DNA of 37,500 bases from NCBI GenBank assembly GCA_016946835.1, contig JACVTC010000204.1, positions 1 to 37,500 on the forward strand, in the 5' to 3' direction. Within the stretch, counting starts at the first letter, position 1, and each line of letters opens with the position of its first letter. This document shows positions 8,429 through 16,500 of this stretch, piece after piece. Source of the stretch: Neocallimastix lanati (nom. inval.). Its lineage: Eukaryota > Neocallimastigomycota > Neocallimastigomycetes > Neocallimastigales > Neocallimastigaceae. The position numbers and the translations under genes are program-made. The notes beneath the pieces are model-generated. The model was not told the DNA's origin, ran no database searches, and saw nothing but the letters and a program-made list of their open reading frames with translations.

Positions 8429-8745
8429 TGTTAAGGTTTTAGAGAATTAAATAAAAATAAAGTAAGAAACACAAATTTTATTTATTTATTTATTTATTTT
8501 ATTTATTTATTTTATTAAATTTATTTGATTTTATTTGATTTTATTCGATGATATTTAAAAATTAGTAGCAAAATTTACAACTATTTATATTTTTTTTCAA
8601 GGCATAAAAGTTGTTCTTGCCACTAAATTACATTTTATTTATTTTTTTTTTTAAAAACTATTAAATTTAAATTGATTTTTATAATTAATTATATAAAATT
8701 TAATTATAACAATATAAATAAAATACATTTATAATATTAATAAAA

Positions 8746-8800
<55 letters not shown>

Positions 8801-9296
8801 TTATTTATTTAAAAATATCTAAAATATTACTAATAAGAATTTATTTAATTGGCTATAATTTTTATTACAATCTGTTAAAATATTCAAATAAAAATAAAAA
8901 TACTATTCTAATATAAAGGTTTTTAATAAAATAAAATATTTTTCAATATAAAATAAAACATTTCGATATAAAATTTTATAATAAAAAGTTAAAATATAAT
9001 ATATAAATTTTTAATTATCAATATATAAAAATATTATTAATATAAATTTTCATTATTAATATAAAAAAAATAAGATTTATTATTAATATTGCTAATATAA
9101 GTTTTAAATATATAAAAATATTACTATTAATATAAGATTTAATATAAAAATATAAAGTTTAATATAATTTTTGATTTAATTTTTGATCTTTGGATTTAAA
9201 AATTTATTAAAGTACAAAAATAATAATGTACACATAATGTATTAGAAATAAATCGTAGATTTAATTAAGAATGCATTATTTAGTACATTCTTATCA
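8429..9296 (-). repeat. Element 1 LTR (5' LTR in element orientation)
   Basis: Second copy of the 868-bp LTR. It contains 51 T at 8748-8798. Its plus-strand end TTCTTATCA is followed by the TTAA duplication (9297-9300) and the rest of the element 2 LTR. Confidence 0.92.
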
Positions 9297-9319
9297 TTAA
9301 ATTTAAAAAATATTATTTC

Positions 9320-9373
9320 TGGTATAGTTGTTAGTAACTAATACCATGAATCAAACTACTTAGGGTTCGATTC
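9320..9373 (+). promoter_or_regulatory. Pol III A-box/B-box-like pair inside the element 2 LTR
   Basis: TGGTATAGTTG (9320-9330) fits the tRNA A-box pattern, and GGTTCGATTC (9364-9373) fits the B-box pattern, 33 bp apart. The sequence after the A box forms a D-arm-like hairpin (TGGTATAGTT with AACTAATACCA). No T-stem or acceptor stem pairs, so it is not a tRNA gene. The 3' LTR has the same pair at 15560-15613. Confidence 0.5.
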
Positions 9374-9600
9374 ACATTTATTATTATTTTATAGTTTTAT
9401 TCTAAAAAATATCTAGAAGATTCTTTATAGTTCAAGAAATTACTAGAATTTCTTGATAATTCTTGTGTTTAATTAATTAAAATTTATTCTATTAAATTCT
9501 TAATTCTATTGTTTTCTATTTTTTCTAAATTTTTCGATTTTTAAGAACTTTTTAGAAACTTTTATTTTTATTTTTTAATAACTTTAACTTTTGAAAAAAA

Positions 9601-9655
9601 TATAAATATGAGTAAAATTCTTATTAACAAATATTCTTTCCTTTGTGTTTTTTAT
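9601..9655 (+). promoter_or_regulatory. Element 2 promoter and self-primer segment
   Basis: TATAAATA at 9601-9608 is a good TATA box. About 37 bp further on, GTGTTTTTTAT (9645-9655) is the exact reverse complement of the first 11 bases after the 5' LTR (9859-9869). If transcription starts at or near 9645, the RNA 5' end could fold back and prime reverse transcription as in Tf1. Confidence 0.6.
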
Positions 9656-9858
9656 TTTAATTTTGTTTAGTTAATAAAACTTAATTTTTTAATAAAACTT
9701 TTTTAATATTAATACTATATCAACCCTTGCGGCTTATAGTATTATAATAAATATAATTAATAAAATAATTATAATAAAAGAAAAAAAAAAATAAATAAAA
9801 AATAAAATAATTTTTGTTTTTTTGAGTGTTATTATATTTATTATAATATTTTGTTATA

Positions 9859-9869
9859 ATAAAAAACAC
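9859..9869 (+). promoter_or_regulatory. Element 2 primer binding site, self-priming type
   Basis: ATAAAAAACAC begins immediately after the LTR. There is no TGG, so ordinary tRNA priming is unlikely. It is fully complementary to 9645-9655 in the LTR. Family knowledge: Tf1/sushi elements prime with an 11-nt segment of their own mRNA 5' end. Confidence 0.6.
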
Positions 9870-9889
9870 CCAAGATTTAGACGCCGTGC

Positions 9890-10290
9890 CTTGATATATC
9901 TACCCTTTTGTTTGGTTTGAAGCTTTCTTTTGGAATTAGTGTCTACTGCCTTTTTGTTTTCTTTTTGGACTTTATTTTTTGAATCTCTCGGATTTTCTGT
10001 TTCCTTTGTTTTTGGTTTCTGTTTGGCTACTTATCTTATTGGCTTCAGGTTTCCACTTTTGGTTAGATTCTTTCTGTTTGCCTTGGATTTCTTATTTTTG
10101 GTCTTGGTTTCTGTTTCCATTGGTTTCAGATTTCTTAGTTTTGGACTTGGTTTTTGTTTCCATTGGTTTCGGGTTTCTGATTCTTGGTTTCTACTTTTGG
10201 ACAAAATCTCTTCTTCTCTTAGTCTCTGATATCTTCTTTGGGTTCAGCCTTGCTTCTTGAATCTACTTTTTTTTTTTCTTTAAAAAATAA
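9890..10290 (+). other. T/G-rich, A-poor leader segment of element 2
   Basis: About 400 nt are dominated by T, G and C with few A, unlike everything around. A unit containing TTTCCATTGGTTTC occurs twice (10113-10126 and 10158-10171). Because stop codons need A, two overlapping plus frames stay open for over 90 codons (from 9930 and 9979) and would encode Phe/Leu-rich hydrophobic peptides. I read this as untranslated leader of low A content rather than as genes. Confidence 0.5.
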
Positions 10291-10349
10291 AATTCTCGGT
10301 TTTTGGTATTAATAGCATACTCACAATAATACCAAAATCTATCTAGGCG

Positions 10350-10473
10350 AAAAAAAAAAAAAAAAAAAAAAAATTTTTGATATAAAAAAAAAAAAAAAAA
10401 AATTTTTGATATAAAAAAAAAAAAAAAAAAATTCTTTAAGAAGTTCTACAGTTCTTGAGACTTTTTAAAGAAT
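10350..10473 (+). repeat. Poly-A tracts and a hairpin in the element 2 leader
   Basis: Three A-runs are separated by two copies of AATTTTTGATAT. They are followed by ATTCTTTAA (10431-10439), which pairs with TTAAAGAAT (10465-10473). Confidence 0.65.
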
Positions 10474-10505
10474 ATTACAGGTAAATATAATATTTAAATA
10501 TACTA

Positions 10506-10740
10506 GGAGCGATTAGAGCTCATAAACAGAGTTTCGGCGGTTAGTAACTAGTTTCAGTAGGTTAGAAACTATAGCCGTTAATTATTCGAATATAAACGGG
10601 CTTCAAAACCCTAGGGCGTGAAGAGCGTGTGGATTAAACGAAAGCCACATCCTACCAACCAACTTCAACAGTTCGGTGGTTGCTCTATTCGAATAAGCTC
10701 TGGCGAATAAGGAACTATAGTCACCGAAGGCTATAGGTTG
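10506..10740 (+). ncRNA. Conserved structured leader RNA, element 2 copy
   Basis: Helix A GAGC/GCTC (10507-10510 with 10518-10521), loop GATTAGA; helix B AGTTTC/GAAACT (10550-10555 with 10565-10570), loop AGTAGGTTA, with CGGC/GCCG outside (10535-10538 with 10574-10577); helix C TTATTCGAAT/ATTCGAATAA (10582-10591 with 10687-10696); linker GCTCTGGCGAATAAGGAA; helix D CTATAG/CTATAG (10715-10720 with 10731-10736), loop TCACCGAAGG. Inside helix C further small hairpins are possible (TGTGG/CCACA and CTTCA/TGAAG). GGTG at 10675-10678 could pair with CACC in loop D, and element 1 offers the same pairing. Compared with element 1, linkers and loops are conserved while helices B, C and D have changed on both strands. 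Confidence 0.8.
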
Positions 10741-10996
10741 GTCGTGAAGGTAAAGCGACTTTAAAATATATAGTTTATAATTTTTTATTTTGAGGTCTAG
10801 TATATACCTCTAGTTAGTAACTCTTGCCGGTTTTTTATTTTGTTGTAAGGCATAAAAGAGTGAAATTTAGTCTAGTTATTATATTTACCAAATTAAATTT
10901 AAAAAAAAAAAAAAAATTTAAATCAGCAATTAAACTAAACGCCTAGAAAAATAATAATTTATTATTCTTTATCATTACAATTTTCATTCGGGAGCA

Positions 10997-11032
<36 letters not shown>

Positions 11033-11117
11033 ATAATAATAATAATAATAGTGATAATATTAAATAAATCTTCCTATTGCAATTCTTAAACTTGTTTATA
11101 ATTTAATAATTCTTTCA
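10741..11117 (+). other. Remainder of the element 2 leader
   Basis: It contains two more hairpins (GTCG/CGAC near 10741-10758 and GAGGT/ACCTC near 10791-10812), an inverted repeat CTCTTGCC...GGCATAAAAGAG (about 10827-10861), 32 A at 10999-11030 and a (TAA)n stretch before the gag-pol ATG. Confidence 0.5.
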
Positions 11118-14100
11118 ATGTCTTCTTCATCAAACGATTTTCATTTTAATGGCGATTCAGCTAAGCTCAAGGGATTTTTAGCTTATGTTGGGTTAGCCAT
11201 TGCTCTTCGTCCTGAATATTTCACCAATGATCCGTTAAAAGTAGCTTATACCATCACTTTGTTAAGAGATGAAGCTATGGATTGGGCTGCAGACTTGATG
11301 AATGAAAATAACCCAGTCCTTGACGATTTTAACGCTTTCATTGAACTTATGAAGGATAGATTCAGTGACGTAGATGCAGTTTTTAATTGTAATCAAGCTC
11401 TTATGCATATTAAGCAAAAAGCATATGGTAAAGTCACTGATTACAATAATGAATTCCGTAGGCTTTCGGAAAAAACGGACTGGAATGAATTTGCCTTAAT
11501 GGATGTTTATATTGAAGGATTGCTACCAAGACTTCAAGAAAGAGTAATTAGTTTGTTCCCTCCTCCTGCCAAATTAAGTGAACTAATGCGAATTACCAAT
11601 CGTATAGATCATCAAATGACTCGATTCGCAACGATCAACAATTACAATTCTAGAAATAACAGTAATAATAATAATAATTCTCGTAATAATAGGAAGTATT
11701 ATAGATTTAACTCTAGTAATAATAGAAACGCCAATTCTAATTCTTTTTTCAAATCAAATAATGATTCAAATTACTCTCATTTATCCCCTGAAGAAAGAGC
11801 AAGAAGAATTAAAGAAGGGCTTTGTCTATATTGTGGACAATCAGGCCATAAGTTAATAAATTGTCCAAAGCGAGCAAAAAAACCTGGTTCCTCCCATATG
11901 GCTAGATCTAATTCTTCTAAGAAATTTAATAAAGATTGTATTATTAAGTGTTCCTTTAACTACAAAAATAAATGGATTAAAGCTAAGGCTCTTATAGATT
12001 CCGGCTCCGACTTGAATCTTATGGATAGTAATTTTGCTAAAATTAATAATTTTAAGCTTGTACATGATAATTTAGAAGCTGATAACATTACTGGTATTGG
12101 TGGTGGCAAAGACGTTGTTGGTAAAACTATACCAATATTATTTAAAGTTAGTAACCTTCAGGTCTTAACAGAATTTTTTGTTATTGATTTGAACGACAAA
12201 TTTGAGTGCTTAATTGGTTCTAGATTTCTTAAAGAAAATAAATCATCAATTGATTTCAACAATAATATTTTAAGCTTTTGCAATAGTAATAACAATGCGT
12301 CAGATTCTTCCTTTGTTGAATCAGTACCTTCGACCTCGGTTAACTCTACTTCACTTTCTCTTACTTCGAATACTTCCGACTCTATCTCTTCGAAACCAGC
12401 CTATTCCAGTTCATGCACCCCTAATAATTCTTTGTTTGATAATTCTTCTATTTCTCCTTCAGTGTTGAAGAATTCAATTGCCTCTTCCCCAAACATGGAT
12501 ACTCCAAATAAAACACTTCCCGCCATTTATCTAGAATTCTCTGATGTATTTAGTGAAGAAGAAGCTAAAATCTTACCTCCTCATTCTAGTTTTGATTGTG
12601 CTATTGACCTTAAACCTAATACTAAGTTATATTATAGTGCAATTTATCCCCTTACAATTCCCGAAGAAATAGCTTTAGAAAAAATTATTAAAGACTATTT
12701 AAAATACGGTTTTATTGTTAGGTCAAAATCAGAAGCTGGTCATCCAATTTTATTTGCTCCAAAAGATAATGGTGAGTTACGTATGTGTATTGATCTTAGG
12801 AAACTTAATGAAATCACCATTAGAGATAGTTATCCTATGCCTTTAACAACTGTTATTTTTAATAAAGCTCCTGGTCATAAGTATTACTCAAAGCTTGATT
12901 TAAAATCTGCTTACTTCCAAATTCGTATCAGGCCTGGAGATGAATACAAAACAGCTTTTGTATGTAGCTTAGGACACTTTGAATTTAGAGTTATGCCTTT
13001 CGGTTTCAAGAATGCACCTGCTTGTTTTCAAAGAATGATTGATACTGCATTAAGTGACTATTTAGGTAAATTTTGTTATGCCTATATTGATGATATTATC
13101 ATTTTTTCTGATGATCTTTCTGAACATCATTTACACGTTAAAAAAGTACTATTACAACTTAGGAAATTTCATTTACATGTTAACCTTGAAAAATGTGAGT
13201 TTGATAAGTTCGAAGTTAAATTTTTAGGATATTATGTATCTTCAGATGGTCTTAAGATGGATATTAAGAAAGTCTCAGCTATTTTAGATTGGCCTGCTCC
13301 AACTACAGTTAAAGAAGTTCAATCGTTTCTTGGCCTAGCCAATTTCTACAGACGCTTTATAAAAAATTTTGCTAAAATTGCTTATCCTCTTAATAAACTT
13401 ACAAGAAAAAATGTTCCTTTTGTTTGGTCAAAAGATGCTAATGACTCCTTTGAACTTCTTAAACGTTCTTTTACTTCTGCTCCCATCCTTATTCCTGCTG
13501 ATCCTAATTCTCAATTTTTTGTTGAAACGGATGCAAGTAATTTTGCGCTTGGATGTATTTTATCCCAAGTTAGCTCTAAAGATAATAAGCTTCATCCAAT
13601 TGCTTTCTATTCTAGAGCTTTTACCTCTGCTGAATGCAATTATCCAATTTATGATAAAGAGTTACTTGCTATTAAGACTGCTTTTGAAACTTGGAGGTAC
13701 TATTTAGAAGGTGCTAAGAATACTATTAAAGTTCTTACTGATCATAGAAATCTACTCTACTTTAAGAAACCAGAACAGCTTTCACAACGTTTAATTAGAT
13801 GGTCAATGTTCTTTACTCGATTTGACTTTCAAATTGAGTATCGTCCAGGTTCTCGCGGTGGTAAGCCTGATGCTTTATCTCGCCGTCCTGATTATGATAA
13901 TCATGAACCTGCTAAACCTTACCAAGTACTTAAACCGGAAAATTTTTGTTTTACTTCAAGTATCTCTATTGAATCAAATCTACAAGATGAAATTAAAAAG
14001 TGTTACTCCAAGGATCCTTTCTTTAATAATGTTAAGATATATTTTGAAAAGCCTTCTACTAATGAGAAACCCATTGCTTCGGTTGATCTCCTTTCGTTCT

Positions 14101-15446
14101 CCAATGGTATTCTTTTATATGACAATCTTATTTATATTCCTGAATGCCTTAGATTTAAAATTCTTTGTTCTTGTCATGATTCTCCTACTGCTGGCCACTT
14201 TGGCATAAATAAAACCTCTGACTTAGTTTCTAGAAATTATTGGTGGCCTGGTATGCATAAGGATATTAAAAAATATATTCGTACTTGTAATGTGTGCTGC
14301 GCTTCAAAAGCTCCTCGTCATAAACCTTACGGTTTACTTAAATCTTTACCCATTGGCAATAATCCTTGGGAATCAATTTCAATGGATTTTATAACAGATC
14401 TTCCCTCTTCCAATGGTATGTCTTGTATTCTTGTCGTAGTTGATCGCTTTACGAAGATGGCTCATTTTGTTCCCTTTAAATCAGTTCCCTCTGCTGAGGA
14501 TTGTGCTGAACAATTTCTTAATTCTATTTTCAAACTTCATGGTCTGCCAAAGGATATTGTGTCGGATAGAGGTACTCAGTTTACTTCTAAATTTTGGAAT
14601 AGATTATTTAATTTACTTCATGTTGATCTTTGTTTATCATCTGCTCATCATCAGCAAACTAATGGTCAAACGGAGAGGGTAAACGCAATACTTGAACAAT
14701 ACTTAAGATGTTATGTTAATTATCAACAAAATAATTGGATGGAATATTTATCTCTTGCAGAATTTGCTTACAATAACACAATACAAGAATCTGCAAATGC
14801 TACTCCTTTCTTTCTTAATTATGGGTTCAATCCTAAATTTGATCCTTCTACTCCAGATGTTTCTATTGTCCCTCGTGCTGAAATTATTGCTAAAGACCTA
14901 AAAGAATTAAGAAATGTACTTAAAGAAAATCTTCAAAGTGCAGTTAATTTTCAAAAAAAATATTATGATGATAAACATATGTCTCCGCCTGAGTTTAAAG
15001 TTGGCTCAAAAGTTTGGCTGTTAAGGAATGATTTAATAAATAATAAAAAAGGTAAACTTGCTCCTAAGAAATCTGGTCCATTTACTATTTTAAAGAAAAT
15101 TTCAGATGTAAGTTATAAATTAAAGTTACCAAACTCTTTTAGGGTCTTTCCAGTTTTCCACGTTTCACTTCTTGAGCCAGCCTATGAAAATGAATTTACA
15201 GAAAGAAATATCCCAACTCCAAAACCTATTATACTTAATGGAGAAAAAGAATATGAGGTTGAATCTATTCTTGATTCAAAGAAATTTCATAACAAAATTA
15301 AATATTTAATTCATTGGAAAGGTTATGATGATTCTGAAAACTCATGGGAACCTTTTGAGAATCTTCATTGCAATAAACTTCTTGCCGAATTCCACAAGAA
15401 GTTTCCAAATAAACCAAAACCTAAGACGTCTGGAATCCGTCTCTAA
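11118..15446 (+). CDS. gag-pol: Element 2 Gag-Pol polyprotein with chromodomain, 1442 aa
   Basis: One uninterrupted frame encodes the whole polyprotein. Order: Ty3-type capsid (about 1-170), Asn/Ser-rich linker, CCHC zinc knuckle CLYCGQSGHKLINC (236-249), protease with DSG (294-296), a Ser-rich spacer (about 390-460), reverse transcriptase with YIDD (656-659), RNase H starting ETDAS (803), integrase zinc finger (H about 1020-1026, C about 1055), catalytic D1090, D1150 and E1186 with a D-35-E spacing, GPY/F module (SGPFTIL, about 1320) and a C-terminal chromodomain (about 1378-1432, YLIHWKGYDDSENSWEP). The chromodomain is known to steer chromovirus integration to marked chromatin. Gag and Pol must be separated by the protease, since there is no frameshift. 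All catalytic residues are present, so this copy looks coding-competent. Confidence 0.96.
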   Translation: MSSSSNDFHFNGDSAKLKGFLAYVGLAIALRPEYFTNDPLKVAYTITLLRDEAMDWAADLMNENNPVLDDFNAFIELMKDRFSDVDAVFNCNQALMHIKQKAYGKVTDYNNEFRRLSEKTDWNEFALMDVYIEGLLPRLQERVISLFPPPAKLSELMRITNRIDHQMTRFATINNYNSRNNSNNNNNSRNNRKYYRFNSSNNRNANSNSFFKSNNDSNYSHLSPEERARRIKEGLCLYCGQSGHKLINCPKRAKKPGSSHMARSNSSKKFNKDCIIKCSFNYKNKWIKAKALIDSGSDLNLMDSNFAKINNFKLVHDNLEADNITGIGGGKDVVGKTIPILFKVSNLQVLTEFFVIDLNDKFECLIGSRFLKENKSSIDFNNNILSFCNSNNNASDSSFVESVPSTSVNSTSLSLTSNTSDSISSKPAYSSSCTPNNSLFDNSSISPSVLKNSIASSPNMDTPNKTLPAIYLEFSDVFSEEEAKILPPHSSFDCAIDLKPNTKLYYSAIYPLTIPEEIALEKIIKDYLKYGFIVRSKSEAGHPILFAPKDNGELRMCIDLRKLNEITIRDSYPMPLTTVIFNKAPGHKYYSKLDLKSAYFQIRIRPGDEYKTAFVCSLGHFEFRVMPFGFKNAPACFQRMIDTALSDYLGKFCYAYIDDIIIFSDDLSEHHLHVKKVLLQLRKFHLHVNLEKCEFDKFEVKFLGYYVSSDGLKMDIKKVSAILDWPAPTTVKEVQSFLGLANFYRRFIKNFAKIAYPLNKLTRKNVPFVWSKDANDSFELLKRSFTSAPILIPADPNSQFFVETDASNFALGCILSQVSSKDNKLHPIAFYSRAFTSAECNYPIYDKELLAIKTAFETWRYYLEGAKNTIKVLTDHRNLLYFKKPEQLSQRLIRWSMFFTRFDFQIEYRPGSRGGKPDALSRRPDYDNHEPAKPYQVLKPENFCFTSSISIESNLQDEIKKCYSKDPFFNNVKIYFEKPSTNEKPIASVDLLSFSNGILLYDNLIYIPECLRFKILCSCHDSPTAGHFGINKTSDLVSRNYWWPGMHKDIKKYIRTCNVCCASKAPRHKPYGLLKSLPIGNNPWESISMDFITDLPSSNGMSCILVVVDRFTKMAHFVPFKSVPSAEDCAEQFLNSIFKLHGLPKDIVSDRGTQFTSKFWNRLFNLLHVDLCLSSAHHQQTNGQTERVNAILEQYLRCYVNYQQNNWMEYLSLAEFAYNNTIQESANATPFFLNYGFNPKFDPSTPDVSIVPRAEIIAKDLKELRNVLKENLQSAVNFQKKYYDDKHMSPPEFKVGSKVWLLRNDLINNKKGKLAPKKSGPFTILKKISDVSYKLKLPNSFRVFPVFHVSLLEPAYENEFTERNIPTPKPIILNGEKEYEVESILDSKKFHNKIKYLIHWKGYDDSENSWEPFENLHCNKLLAEFHKKFPNKPKPKTSGIRL

Positions 15447-15456
15447 GGGAGAGAGT
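15445..15456 (+). promoter_or_regulatory. Element 2 polypurine tract
   Basis: AAGGGAGAGAG overlaps the end of the stop codon and runs to the 3' LTR start TATAACAG. It is the expected plus-strand primer. Confidence 0.8.
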
Positions 15457-16098
15457 TATAACAGAATTAATAATTACAATTATTTTATTATTTTAATATT
15501 TAGTATTATTTTTCAATAAAGTTTTAAAACAAATAATTAAATTTAAAAAATATTATTTCTGGTATAGTTGTTAGTAATTAATACCATGAATCAAACTACT
15601 TAGGGTTCGATTCACATTTATTATTATTTTATAGTTTTATTCTAAAAAATATCTAGAAGATTCTTTATAGTTCAAGAAATTACTAGAATTTCTTGATAAT
15701 TCTTGTGTTTAATTAATTAAAATTTATTCTATTAAATTCTTAATTCTATTGTTTTCTATTTTTTCTAAATTTTTCGATTTTTAAGAACTTTTTAGAAACT
15801 TTTATTTTTATTTTTTAATAACTTTAACTTTTGAAAAAAATATAAATATGAGTAAAATTCTTATTAACAAATATTCTTTCCTTTGTGTTTTTTATTTTAA
15901 TTTTGTTTAGTTAATAAAACTTAATTTTTTAATAAAACTTTTTTAATATTAATACTATATCAACCCTTGCGGCTTATAGTATTATAATAAATATAATTAA
16001 TAAAATAATTATAATAAAAGAAAAAAAAAAATAAATAAAAAATAAAATAATTTTTGTTTTTTTGAGTGTTATTATATTTATTATAATATTTTGTTATA
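15457..16098 (+). repeat. Element 2 3' LTR
   Basis: 642 bp, beginning TATAACA and ending TGTTATA, so the termini form a 7-bp inverted repeat that is not TG...CA. The sequence equals the rejoined 5' LTR apart from one seen substitution. Confidence 0.92.
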
Positions 16099-16103
16099 AT
16101 TAG
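16099..16103. repeat. Target site duplication of element 2, right copy (ATTAG)
   Basis: It matches 1026-1030. Confidence 0.85.
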
Positions 16104-16500
16104 ATTAAGTAATCGGTTAATTAAGGTTTTTCCAATTACTTCTTAAAAGTAATCGGTTTTACTTAATTAACGCGATGATCGATATGGATAGAATATCGAT
16201 CAAAAAACTTATCTAGGTTTTTCTTCTAGTCTTTTCCTAGATAAGAGATTTGTTAAGATTAGAACCCCTTTTGATTTTAACCTTATTTTGACAAAAAGGT
16301 ATAAATAAGGCTCTTGAGTTCTCTTTGAGAAATCAAGAGTTATTATTATAACAATTATAATATAATAATAATAACAATAAGTTTTAACTTTTAAAATTTT
16401 TAATAAATAATAAAACAAATTATTTTAATAAAACAAATTTTATAATTAAAACTTTTCCTTATCAATTTTAGTGTTTCGTCTATTATAATTCGTTATAATA
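16104..16500 (+). other. Possible relic LTR or promoter region
   Basis: A direct repeat AAGTAATCGGTT (16108-16119 and 16147-16158) and a perfect 10-bp hairpin TGATCGATAT/ATATCGATCA (16176-16185 with 16193-16202) come first. A TATA box TATAAATA lies at 16300-16307, followed 4 bp later by the inverted repeat CTCTTGA/TCAAGAG (16311-16317 with 16333-16339). The segment ends ATTATAATTCGTTATAATAAA, resembling the junction of the element 2 LTR with its primer site. I infer an older LTR into which element 2 inserted, but no second copy is in the window. Confidence 0.35.

Larger units (their letters stand above)
1115..9296 (-). mobile_element. Element 1: Ty3/gypsy retrotransposon nested in the element 2 LTR
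   Basis: Two 868-bp LTRs (1115-1982 and 8429-9296, TG...CA on the plus strand) flank, in minus-strand order, a primer binding site, a 1.5-kb structured leader, gag, a -1 frameshift site and pol. The target duplication is TTAA (or ATTAA, since the LTR-terminal A is ambiguous). Removing the element restores a 5' LTR of exactly the length of the element 2 3' LTR. The LTRs differ only in homopolymer and short-repeat lengths as far as I can see, so it is younger than element 2. It is probably not autonomous because pol is frameshifted near its C-terminus. Confidence 0.92.
9297..9858 (+). repeat. Element 2 5' LTR, downstream fragment
   Basis: It matches 15537-16098 of the 3' LTR and ends TTTTGTTATA. 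It carries the TATA-like sequence, the presumed transcript start and a pair of tRNA-promoter-like boxes. Confidence 0.9.
1031..16098 (+). mobile_element. Element 2: Ty3/gypsy chromovirus, split by a nested element
   Basis: This is a complete LTR retrotransposon. The 5' LTR (1031-1114 plus 9297-9858, 642 bp after removing the nested element) matches the 3' LTR (15457-16098, 642 bp) with one substitution seen (C9338 versus T15578). A self-priming-type primer site, a long structured leader, a single gag-pol frame with a chromodomain and a polypurine tract follow in order. Flanking ATTAG duplications show a clean integration. The single frame, chromodomain and inferred self-priming resemble the Tf1/sushi group of chromoviruses (family knowledge). 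LTR identity and the open frame suggest it was recently active, but element 1 now interrupts its 5' LTR and probably its promoter context. Confidence 0.9.

Noticed and set aside
9320-9373. A genuine tRNA gene in the element 2 LTR
   Set aside because: The boxes are present but neither the acceptor stem nor the T-stem pairs.
9826-9840. TTTGAGTGTTATT near the end of the element 2 LTR as the self-primer
   Set aside because: It pairs with the primer site only with mismatches, whereas 9645-9655 pairs perfectly and lies after a TATA box.
9930-10260. Two overlapping open frames of 99 and 93 aa in the element 2 leader
   Set aside because: They encode only Phe/Leu/Ser-rich peptides and are open because the block is poor in A. 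They lie in the untranslated leader, so they are not called as genes.
10506-10740. HDV-like or hammerhead ribozyme identity for the leader RNA
   Set aside because: GGCGAAT recalls the 3' part of HDV ribozymes, but I could not fit the nested double pseudoknot. The hammerhead core (CTGATGA and GAAA) is absent.
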